Origin: Sporopachydermia quercuum
Lineage: Eukaryota > Ascomycota > Sporopachydermiomycetes > Sporopachydermiales > Sporopachydermiaceae
Length of the DNA stretch: 64,000 bases
Reading direction: 5' to 3'
Assembly (NCBI GenBank): GCA_001599295.1
Contig: BCGN01000007.1
Coordinates: 919,791 to 983,790 of the forward strand
The translations under genes and the position numbers were made by a program. This document shows positions 55,858 through 64,000 of this stretch, one piece after another. A model generated the notes under the pieces. That model was not told the origin of the DNA and made no database searches. It worked only from the letters and a program-made list of their open reading frames with translations. The first letter of the stretch is position 1. Every line of letters starts with the position of its first letter.

Positions 55858-57043
55858 ACATACATTGACTTAACATAAAAGCATTTTTTTTTGATTTATT
55901 TGAGGAGAACATCATTGAATATAGACTTTCTCAATTATTTCATGAAACTCACATCATTTCATGAGTCTAGCTCTAATCTAATGAGAATATATACTATATC
56001 TTATTTTTGCAATATCATATATTTCACTAGACTTTTGCTTTTGTTCACCTTAACGTTTCATTCTTATTGTTTAATCTTTACTTATCTTTCTTTTCTTCTT
56101 TCCTTTCCTTTTCTTTTCTTTCCTTTCTTCATTTCATTTCATTTCATTTATTTTTTTTTATTCTTATTCATTTGTTTTGTAATTATATCCCTTTATCATT
56201 GGTTCTGTTCTATCTAATACTGGTTACTCTTGGTTTCATGTGAATATACGTTGAAATGTTTCTAGTGATGAATAATTGGTAGTAGTTGATCCCCCAGGTA
56301 GGAAGAGACGAGAACAAAGCGCAGACAAATGCAAGCCGAAATCAGCTGTTTAAATACGTTGTTCCTTGCTTATTAAAGTATATTCATTATCCATAAAACG
56401 ATCATCCTGAATATGCGGAAACTATCCAAATTGATTGACTATATGATGTCCGGAATCTATCACAAATGACAACATACAGTAGGAATGGAAAGTTAATGAT
56501 TGACCAGCTAAAATGAGCTCTCAACACTCAAAGCAGGGTATTTTGAACTAATACCGTATATTATATTGAGTGATTAAATAAAAACGATAAAATAAAATAG
56601 GTATGAATTTTCCGTACAGTTTTGTTATTTCATACAGACTTGAATATGAAAAGCTATTCAAAAGTCTCCTCTCTTTCTAGTGAGCCACTACATAATCTCC
56701 GAAATTTGCGGTATTGTACCACGAACATCTTCTATCTTCCCATCAGCCTTATCATAACAATGGAATGTAAGACATGCCTTTATTGAAGATATCTCAATTG
56801 AAACTATTCTTAATTACACTAAAACTATCAGAAATAACCAATATAACACGGAAATGCTTTTGGTTGTTGAGCCTGCTAATTCAACCCAGTAGAATCTTGG
56901 CTCAGCACTTTCAAACAGAAGCTAGGTCATTCATACATCCATATATACCATTATCAACTCCTAGCTTATAATTGTAAAGTACATTATCTCTATGGCCAAT
57001 TTGGCCTGAGCTACAAGGATAAANACGATTTACTTTCACTACA
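55858..57043. other. Intergenic region, NOP58 / coiled-coil gene
   Basis: About 1.2 kb. Just after NOP58 comes AT-rich 3' flank and then a C/T-rich tract at about 56085-56165. The rest holds the promoter of the next gene. No other gene found. Confidence 0.5.
56085..56165. repeat. Polypyrimidine tract downstream of NOP58
   Basis: About 80 bases that are nearly all C and T on the plus strand, with irregular CTTT/CTTTC units followed by ATTTC repeats. The segment 56115-56130 is exactly complementary to 55656-55671 in the NOP58 purine-rich coding tail (16 nt). Confidence 0.75.
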
Positions 57044-58186
57044 ATGGATCAAACCATCGCAACAACGGATCTATCCAATGATATAACCATCATTGGCTCC
57101 TTGACAGGTATGCTGTCATCTAAACTGAAAGGTAATAGAAATCAACTAGATCAACTAAGAGAGCAGTTATTAGAACTAATGCCTTTGGTGAAAGAAGAGA
57201 ACAGAAAAGAAGAATCAACAAGTCCTATACAAAAATTACCAGAAGATGAAACAAAGCTACCAAATACACAGAAATTATTATTGAGCTCGCCAGCTCCAAA
57301 TAATGACATTGGCACTACCAATCATGATAATGATGAGGATTCACCTTCTGTTACCACCCAGTATCCAGAACTATCAGATGATATGTCCTATGAGGAGTTT
57401 GTTCTATACCTCGAGAATTCTAACTTGGAGTTTCAAACCCAACTACAAAGACTACAATTTATGCAAACAAAAACGCAGGAACTACTTAACAGATATCAAA
57501 ATACATTAACAACTCTTGTCACCAGTCTGAGGTCAGGTCTCATAAGCAGTAATGAAACATCTAATGTAACTACAGGTAACAGTAAAAAGGAACAGATAGA
57601 AGAAAACAGATTAAGTCAGTTGATGGAATTGGAAACACATTTAAAGCTACAGGAGCAGGCTCCGCAGTTTGATGAAAGTATTGAGGAGAAACTGAAAAGC
57701 TCTGATGAGGAGAAGCATATTCTGATACAAGATATTCAATGGGTCTTGGATAAACTGTTAATGGAGTATAAATTACCAGGAAACATATATGATCGAAAAA
57801 CAGAAATGCTATTAGGAGAAGTTGATCAGTTATGTTCCGTGATAGAAATAATAGGAAAGTATTTAGGCAAAGCTGGTGGTCTTGAAGGTAAGAACTTCAA
57901 TTCAGAGTTAGTGGCTTTGAAAGCAATTAGTAGCTCTGTTGATGATGTGAATAGTGGCGGGAGTGACGAGAAGAAGAATGGAAAAGGAAATGATAACTAT
58001 GGTGCTGATAATGAATATGGTAACGATTATGGTACTGGCAGTCAATTTGATCTTGACAACGATAGTGATGATGGGGAAAGGTATCCTAAGGTAGTAATTA
58101 CTAAGAAGACAATTGATGCTTTTGAACAGGTGACTCAGTTGATGGACCAGTTGTTTCAATTACGAGTAGGAGGATCTAATACATAA
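57044..58186 (+). CDS. Unknown coiled-coil protein
   Basis: A 380-residue, hydrophilic protein with no signal peptide or membrane span. Heptad-like stretches occur at about 20-55 (MLSSKLKGNRNQLDQLREQLLEL), 115-165 (YEEFVLYLENSNLEFQTQLQRLQFMQTKTQELLNRY) and 190-260. A Gly/Asn/Asp-rich linker (about 310-345) precedes a last helix (TIDAFEQVTQLMDQLFQLR). The layout recalls small subunits of kinetochore, tethering or spindle complexes, but I cannot assign a family. The start is the first ATG after a stop-rich upstream region. Confidence 0.7.
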   Translation: MDQTIATTDLSNDITIIGSLTGMLSSKLKGNRNQLDQLREQLLELMPLVKEENRKEESTSPIQKLPEDETKLPNTQKLLLSSPAPNNDIGTTNHDNDEDSPSVTTQYPELSDDMSYEEFVLYLENSNLEFQTQLQRLQFMQTKTQELLNRYQNTLTTLVTSLRSGLISSNETSNVTTGNSKKEQIEENRLSQLMELETHLKLQEQAPQFDESIEEKLKSSDEEKHILIQDIQWVLDKLLMEYKLPGNIYDRKTEMLLGEVDQLCSVIEIIGKYLGKAGGLEGKNFNSELVALKAISSSVDDVNSGGSDEKKNGKGNDNYGADNEYGNDYGTGSQFDLDNDSDDGERYPKVVITKKTIDAFEQVTQLMDQLFQLRVGGSNT

Positions 58187-58567
58187 AGAAAAGGAAGAAG
58201 GAAAGCAATTCAATAAAGCATTAATAGTATGTGTTTTGCTTTTGTCATAGTAGCCTTTAATGGAGATGATAACATAATAATTATGATTATATCATAAAAA
58301 ATCAGCAGATAATAGAAAGATTCTTCATACAACAACATCATAGTTACACCTTGTGTAAATCAACTACATATACTAATATGAATACCCCTACGAAATCCAT
58401 TCTCTAGTTATACTCATTATATTTATCCTACCCAAAAAGTTACTTCCCACGAAGTTAAATCTCTAATGCATGTAACTATATTCCAACAACTTCATGCATT
58501 TACCTTCTCTCCAGTTCATTTCTCTACACAATTCTCTGCCTGCTCACTACCTTCCTTACTTCTTTAC
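58187..58567. other. Convergent intergenic region
   Basis: About 380 bp of AT-rich 3' flank between the coiled-coil gene and the STB2/STB6-type gene. Nothing recognised. Confidence 0.5.
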
Positions 58568-61500
58568 TCACATGTTATCTACTCCTTCTGTATCAGATCT
58601 AATGGAGTATCCTAACGATCGAAGCAGCCACTCCTTTCCTGCTGATACAACTAGCGCCAAAGATTGAAATTGTTGAAACATTTGAACTGATGTAATAAAC
58701 GAGCCAATATTAGAACTCTGGACATCATTGATAATAGTTTTATCGATACTCGAATGTGAATTTCCAGGGNTTTTNATAATGTCATTACTTTTGATATTCT
58801 CATCAATGTTAGCACTACTTTTCATCTTAGTCTTTTCACCGGCAGGGCCTCTACACACATCTTCAACCTCACAGTTGAACTCTTTCTCTATGCAAGAGTC
58901 AAGATCTTCTTTCCTGCCAGGAAACACCATTTTCCTGTACACATCAAGCCTATTCCCCATATTTAACACTCTGGTGAAGGGATATCCAACATTAGCAAAC
59001 AAGAGAGATAACTTATTACTAATAGTATCTCTGCCGGCATTCTCAATCTTATTACCATCCTTATTACTAGAATAACCATAACTAGCAAAGAATGCTCTGC
59101 AAACAGTATCGTTCTCAACGACAGCTTGCTCTAATACCATTACTTTATTTCCAAACTCTCCAACACATGCTTCAACATCACGGACTCTATTCTTTAACAT
59201 ACGTAAATCGTATACTAATCTTGCTTCTGTTACTTCCAATTCTTTGATTTTTGATTCTAAACTCTTCATTTCTTTCACACTATCATTTAACTTCTTCTCA
59301 TCTGCCAACATTCCTTCTTCAAATATAAGAAACTGAGCCTGAATATGATTAGCTGTATGTTCATGCATTGTCATTATTTTCATGAAATCACCAGATAAGT
59401 TAGCTGAAAATTCATTAGCAAGGAATGATAGCTCAGAAAGTTTTTTAATTAGATATGCGGGAGCAGGAGAGAAAGGATAATCCCAGGTTAGAACAGCATC
59501 TTGAATGATAGAAAAGCTGCATGAACGTTGTAACAAGAAATTGGATTTTTCAATAGATTCAATAGCTGATAGATCATGATCATGCTNTAACAACGACCGT
59601 GGAGGACCTGAATTTGTTCTTCTTAATTCACAGCAAATATCTCTGTTGTACGCTTGAATTTCTTGCTTGATTATACTATCAGGATCAACAGCAACTGTAC
59701 GACGGGTAGAATGATCATTGACAGCATCTGTGGATATGTTAGAAGAATTGGCTATAATATTGCTGTTACTACTGCTAGCAGTTTTAGAATCATTACTGGC
59801 ATTAACGATGCCGTGAACCATATTACTACCCTTGCTGTTAGAACTGTTATTATTACCAGCTCTATAATGATCACCGTCAATGTAATCTAAATCATCATTA
59901 TAATCATCATAGTGTTGATTAGCCAGCCGTGTATTTCCACTCACATCACTGTTCTTTATTTTACTTCTTCTTTTACCTCGTTTACGATCATTCCTCCTGT
60001 TATTATTGATATGAATATCATCATCATTTGAATCATAATTAGACTCAGCTTCTGATAACACAACAGGGGTAGAACTAACTAAAGAACTCTGATGGTGAGT
60101 TGAACTATCATTAGAATTAACAGCAGAAGATTCTTGAAAATCAGTTGTAGATTTTAGAATTTCCTGAATTTGCTTTCCTGATCTCTTAGCTGTATCATAT
60201 AACCTTCTAATACCTCTTCCCCGCTTTTCAGGTGTTTCATTTTGCGTTGAATGGTAATATTCATTATTAATTGAGGAAGGAAAGGTACCCACCTGGGAAT
60301 GACTGCCACTGTGATTTTGATTATGATTATGATTCTGGTATTGATTATCAGTGTTGTAATTATGATTATTATCCATACCACGTAAACGACCAATAGAGGA
60401 TTTCAAATCTCCTCTTCTTTTTCCTCTAGATGGTTCGTTATTCCCACTAATGTTACCGGAAAATAGAAAGCTAGAAGAATGGGTTATATTTTGATACAAT
60501 CCTGACGCCAAATCAGCAGAGGAACTTGCTTTATGAAACTTCTGTTTATTATGATACTTTTGTTGATGGTGATGGTGATGCTTAGAAGATATATCGTTGG
60601 AATCAACAGTAGAATTATCGATGCCTGAAATTGAAGAGGATCTCGTTTTTCTGTTAGAAAATTCATTAGTATCCTTGAAATAGTTTAGACTATTCATAGA
60701 GATAGCACTGCCATTGTCTGTATGATAACGATTGTCGTAGTTGTGATTGTCACTGCTATTATTGATATTACCATTAGTAGCATTTGCATATAGATACTTC
60801 GCAGACAATGATGGTAAAGAACCAGCCGGAAACTGTCTTTGACTTTTTATTAATTGATAATCACCCTTNCCATGAAATAAAAGCTTCAAACGACTTCCAA
60901 TTACCTGTGGAATGAGCCTTTCTATATCAACGGTTTCAGAATCAGCAGCACTATGACTGACTCTTCCACTTATATCTTTAACAGCTTTCTTAATACCAAA
61001 TATATCATTTGGTCCTATGTGGCCTGATTTATTGGTAATGTAGAAAAGCTTTTCTAATGTTTCCGGAGTGAAGACGCCTGTAACTTCAATTCTAAACTGT
61101 TTCTGAAATCTGCATATGCTTTGAACAAATTCTTTAATATCCAGAGGATCTTTAGGTGCATCAACACCTGCTAAGCTCAATCGTTTCCTTAAACTGAGCG
61201 CTAGACCTATAATTGTAGCAACAGTAGTTGGTCCCATTAAACCGTCTTTCACTCTGATGGAATAATGTTTGAATCCAATTTCATTCCAAAATTCCTGGGT
61301 AGCAAGCAATGTCCTATTGCAGAGTAGTCCATCAGCATATAATCCATCAAGAAAGCCGAAATACGAGAGAAATGTCTGGATAATCAGCACTAATTCCTGT
61401 GCAGCGTAAGTTATAGGCACTTTAGAAGGATCGCTCCATAAACGGAACATTTTACGGAATTTATCCTCACTGGCATTTGATGGTGCTGATAATGTTAACC

Positions 61501-62083
61501 CAGACCGTCCACCACATGAAACTCCTCTTAGATTATGATTGACTATGAAATTTTCCCATACTGTCTCCACATCACCACTGGGTATAGACACCATGTTGAG
61601 ATTCGAAGGAAATGATGAGATATCGTGAATGAAAAGTTTACCTCTGTCAGGAACATCTTTAACTCTTGCATGGGATTTCACCAGTTCGTTGAAATACTGA
61701 GTTATAAAATCTGGCGGAGTATAGTTGACATCATCAGGAAGTTCTATGAACCCAGCAACAGTTATTTCATGGTTCTGATCACCAGTGTATGAAGCAATAA
61801 CTGAAGTATGACGTCTTTCGCATGCCCATTGTTCTATGATATAGAGATCAAATCCTGATATTAGTAGAGGTTTTGTTGATATTCTTATATGCACAGGACC
61901 TGTTGATTGATATATAGATAACTGCATAAGAGTGAGTACTTTAGGGTCGGTAATAAGAAATCTTTTGTAGTTATAAGCTCTGGAATCCTCTAAAGCTTCC
62001 TTTACAGGCGTTGGCGCTTGAGCAGCCACCTGGTTGTTTGGTTGTTTTCTCTCATTTTGCCTCANCGAAGGGAAGGATAGCAT
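58568..62083 (-). CDS. STB2/STB6-family Sin3-binding-type protein
   Basis: A 1171-residue protein. The N-terminal 400 residues are well ordered and match the fungal Stb2/Stb6 pattern: RFLITDPKVLTLMQLSIYQSTGPVHIRISTKPLLISGFDLYIIEQWACERRH, then a region with a peptidoglycan-binding-like helical part (GLMGPTTVATIIGLALSLRKRL, FRIEVTGVFTPETLEKLFYI). The middle (about 430-830) is low complexity (Asn, Ser, His) with an HHHHHQQ run. A coiled coil lies at about 905-985 (KKLNDSVKEMKSLESKIKELEVTEARLVYDLRML). S. cerevisiae Stb2 and Stb6 were found as Sin3 binders; their role is poorly defined. Several N bases mask residues, including one near the start. The start is the first in-frame ATG. Confidence 0.75.
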   Translation of the reverse strand: MLSFPSXRQNERKQPNNQVAAQAPTPVKEALEDSRAYNYKRFLITDPKVLTLMQLSIYQSTGPVHIRISTKPLLISGFDLYIIEQWACERRHTSVIASYTGDQNHEITVAGFIELPDDVNYTPPDFITQYFNELVKSHARVKDVPDRGKLFIHDISSFPSNLNMVSIPSGDVETVWENFIVNHNLRGVSCGGRSGLTLSAPSNASEDKFRKMFRLWSDPSKVPITYAAQELVLIIQTFLSYFGFLDGLYADGLLCNRTLLATQEFWNEIGFKHYSIRVKDGLMGPTTVATIIGLALSLRKRLSLAGVDAPKDPLDIKEFVQSICRFQKQFRIEVTGVFTPETLEKLFYITNKSGHIGPNDIFGIKKAVKDISGRVSHSAADSETVDIERLIPQVIGSRLKLLFHXKGDYQLIKSQRQFPAGSLPSLSAKYLYANATNGNINNSSDNHNYDNRYHTDNGSAISMNSLNYFKDTNEFSNRKTRSSSISGIDNSTVDSNDISSKHHHHHQQKYHNKQKFHKASSSADLASGLYQNITHSSSFLFSGNISGNNEPSRGKRRGDLKSSIGRLRGMDNNHNYNTDNQYQNHNHNQNHSGSHSQVGTFPSSINNEYYHSTQNETPEKRGRGIRRLYDTAKRSGKQIQEILKSTTDFQESSAVNSNDSSTHHQSSLVSSTPVVLSEAESNYDSNDDDIHINNNRRNDRKRGKRRSKIKNSDVSGNTRLANQHYDDYNDDLDYIDGDHYRAGNNNSSNSKGSNMVHGIVNASNDSKTASSSNSNIIANSSNISTDAVNDHSTRRTVAVDPDSIIKQEIQAYNRDICCELRRTNSGPPRSLLXHDHDLSAIESIEKSNFLLQRSCSFSIIQDAVLTWDYPFSPAPAYLIKKLSELSFLANEFSANLSGDFMKIMTMHEHTANHIQAQFLIFEEGMLADEKKLNDSVKEMKSLESKIKELEVTEARLVYDLRMLKNRVRDVEACVGEFGNKVMVLEQAVVENDTVCRAFFASYGYSSNKDGNKIENAGRDTISNKLSLLFANVGYPFTRVLNMGNRLDVYRKMVFPGRKEDLDSCIEKEFNCEVEDVCRGPAGEKTKMKSSANIDENIKSNDIXKXPGNSHSSIDKTIINDVQSSNIGSFITSVQMFQQFQSLALVVSAGKEWLLRSLGYSIRSDTEGVDNM

Positions 62084-63342
62084 TGTGAATTTAAATGGTT
62101 TTGGATTCAGAACAACAAGGAATTCAATTTCCTTGCTGATAAGTTGTATAAGGCCAGTTGAACCCTGTAAAACGCATAGAAGCGTTGATAAGGATCTGAG
62201 ATAATAATGTAGATAGAAAGATCTAAGGTAGCACTGTTCTTATTTTCAAAATGGTCATCCGTAAATATATAACAGCGGATAATACGGATTCCGCAGAAAT
62301 ACAAAGGTGATTTTATTTTTGCAATCAACTCCTCAGCTTTCATATGCTTGATTGTAATTATATCAGCGAATGAAGCTGAATGAACTTGATTTCACTTAGA
62401 CATGGCTGTGTAGAAGAAGCGCTGATATGTTGGGATGATTACGATTATGCAAGTGAATGTGTCAGTATGCAGATAGAAATAAGGTTTGAGAGAGGACAGA
62501 TTATTCTTTTCGGAATCTGAAAAGAACAGAGAACGAGGTAAAGTGATGAATGTGTTGTTTCGATTTTAAGAAAAGTATAAGCCATAATTTGTTGCTTTCT
62601 ATAATAGATTGAGAGTAAGTGTTTAATTTTTTTCTTGTGAAATTAACCTTGTCAGTCTAAGGAGTTTAATAATGGAAGGTAAACTAATCTATTGTGAGTA
62701 GTATGAATAAAAGTTAAGAAAGACGATAAGAAAGCCAAAAATGGGTTCCGAACTTAAAGCTATAATCTCCGGAATTGTGCGTGAAATACCAGATTCTGCA
62801 GCACATGGTTCATTCAGAACAACGAAGTCAGTTTATTACTTTATTTAGATGATGTTACAAGAAAATTGCAAGCAACTTGATACAGCATTTTAGCCTCTGA
62901 AATTTAAAGCATTTTACCCCATAATTCAGACTAAAGCTTCCATAACCACTACCTTCTATCCTTTTGTACCATCATCAAGATTTCTCATGATTCTCGCTTA
63001 AGCTGAAACTTCCCTAGCAGATTATTAATCTTACATCTCTCTTCCATATATAAATATTACGTGATTATTAATTACTCATCATATCTCACTTCATGTTTTC
63101 CTATCTTAGATCACGTGCTATATTATTCATAAAAATTTTTGTTAAGCAGAGAATCTTTAAAAAGAATAGGAAATGTATGAAAACTCAGCCATAAAGAAAG
63201 ATAACAATCAACATTATTTAGTATATTTATATTTGTATCTGTTCTCGCAGCTAGAAGTAACTACCAGTGTGTTANCTTGATACTGGAAGTTGTCATCAAC
63301 ACTCAACGTAGTAGTAAGAAAACTGTTATGAACTAGCTTACG
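62084..63342. other. Divergent intergenic region, STB2/STB6-type gene / RPA43
   Basis: About 1.25 kb with promoters for both genes. A TCACGTG core near 63111-63117 and ACGTGAT near 63060 could be bHLH sites for RPA43. No gene seen. Confidence 0.45.
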
Positions 63343-64000
63343 ATGTCGACAATAATTATTTCGAAGAAACGGAGCACAGATGGGGATGTGATACAGCAAT
63401 CCAACAAAAGATTGAAAGCCGCCGGGATAAGAGTGACAAAACTCAAGGATAGTTTGCCATTGAATAAAAGGAAAATGAATCCTATTGATAGTGAAACAGG
63501 ATTATCACAATGTTATAAGAATGTATCGGTGTATATGTATGTGTCAGTTGCTCCTATGTANTTTACAAACCCATTACTAGGCGTGAGTGTACAACATTTA
63601 AATCCTCTTGTGATGTCATACTTCCCCGACGTGAATGGCGTTGTATTAGGATACTCTAATCTGAAGTTGGATGTTCCCAAGCCTGAAAATTCTGATTCTG
63701 TTTACGCAGTAGCGCGAATAGCCAATGCTAGCCCCTTTGCATTCACCTGGATATCAGTTGATCTACTTGCATGGGCACCTTGTGCAGGAGATATAATAGA
63801 TGGATGGATCAATCTGCAATCTCCTGGTCATATTGGCTTACTCATCAACGATACATTCAACGCCAGCGTACGAAGAGATAATATTCCCAGAGATTGGAAA
63901 TTTATAGCTAAACAAGCTGATGAGATAGCGAGCGGTGAACAATCATCAGAAGAATCGAATACTGTAAAATCGTTAGGTTGCTGGGAAGATGAAAGTGGAA
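63343..64000 (+). CDS. RPA43: RNA polymerase I subunit RPA43 (5' part, runs off the window)
   Basis: The frame opens at ATG 63343 and is still open at the window edge (219 codons seen; yeast Rpa43 is 326). Blocks shared with S. cerevisiae are NPID near the start of the conserved part, YVSVAPMxFTNPLLGVSVQHLNPLVMSYFPDVNGVVLGYSNLK, SPFAFTWISVDLLAWAPCAGDIIDGWINLQSPGHIGLLINDTFNASVRRDNIPRDW, and SLGCWEDESG, which corresponds to the yeast SLGHWVDSNG. Rpa43 with Rpa14 forms the Pol I stalk and contacts the initiation factor Rrn3. An N at 63561 masks one Tyr-type codon. No introns are needed in the visible part. Confidence 0.95.
   Translation, partial: MSTIIISKKRSTDGDVIQQSNKRLKAAGIRVTKLKDSLPLNKRKMNPIDSETGLSQCYKNVSVYMYVSVAPMXFTNPLLGVSVQHLNPLVMSYFPDVNGVVLGYSNLKLDVPKPENSDSVYAVARIANASPFAFTWISVDLLAWAPCAGDIIDGWINLQSPGHIGLLINDTFNASVRRDNIPRDWKFIAKQADEIASGEQSSEESNTVKSLGCWEDESG

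Overview
This is AT-rich chromosomal DNA from an ascomycete budding yeast (Saccharomycotina). All recognisable genes are core fungal genes: PEX10, HEL2, GEP4, TRA1, a GH17 cell-wall glucanase, arginyl-tRNA synthetase, FCF1, RPL20, a perilipin, an aldo/keto reductase fragment, DGK1, NOP58, an STB2/STB6-type protein and RPA43. Introns are frequent for a budding yeast. PEX10 has four, FCF1 two, and GEP4, TRA1, RPL20, the GH17 gene and one unknown gene have one each. The splice signals are GTATGT or GTAAGT at the 5' end and a CTAAC/TTAAC-type branch point close to the 3' AG. CTG codons fall on invariant leucines in FCF1, so CUG reads as Leu and the CUG-Ser and CUG-Ala yeasts are excluded. I cannot name the genus.

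Layout. 1-9 kb: the 3' tail of an unidentified gene, a gene-poor stretch with a perfect 34-bp palindrome, and a 1310-residue septin-like GTPase-domain protein (minus). 9-19 kb: PEX10 (plus, five exons) converges on HEL2 (minus); GEP4 (plus) has a 1.06-kb intron that appears to carry a box C/D snoRNA. 19.6-31.8 kb: TRA1 (minus), with a 55-nt first coding exon. 33.5-37.2 kb: the GH17 gene and an unknown two-exon gene (both minus). 37.9-41.7 kb: ArgRS and FCF1 (plus). 42.2 kb: an intron-containing tRNA-Asp. 42.9-46 kb: RPL20 (start codon split by an intron) and a perilipin, both minus. 47-50.2 kb: an unknown acidic protein with CDK and KEN motifs, then an aldo/keto reductase mostly lost in an 880-bp run of N. 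51.5-58.2 kb: DGK1 (minus), NOP58 (plus) and an unknown coiled-coil gene (plus). 58.6-64 kb: the STB2/STB6-type gene (minus) and the start of RPA43 (plus).

Several neighbour pairs match Saccharomyces cerevisiae gene order as I remember it: PEX10-HEL2 (YDR265W/YDR266C), TRA1-GEP4 (YHR099W/YHR100C), FCF1-ArgRS (YDR339C/YDR341C), and NOP58-DGK1-RPL20 (YOR310C-YOR312C). The window is therefore a mosaic of old linkage blocks, not an accessory island. I see no mobile elements, CRISPR arrays or toxin genes. The most interesting signals are the intronic snoRNA with a 10-nt match to the 5' end of 25S rRNA, a CpG-rich composition patch (about 13.0-29.85 kb) whose edge lies inside TRA1, and the divergent septin-like membrane protein. 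About thirty isolated N bases and one long N gap show draft-quality sequence.
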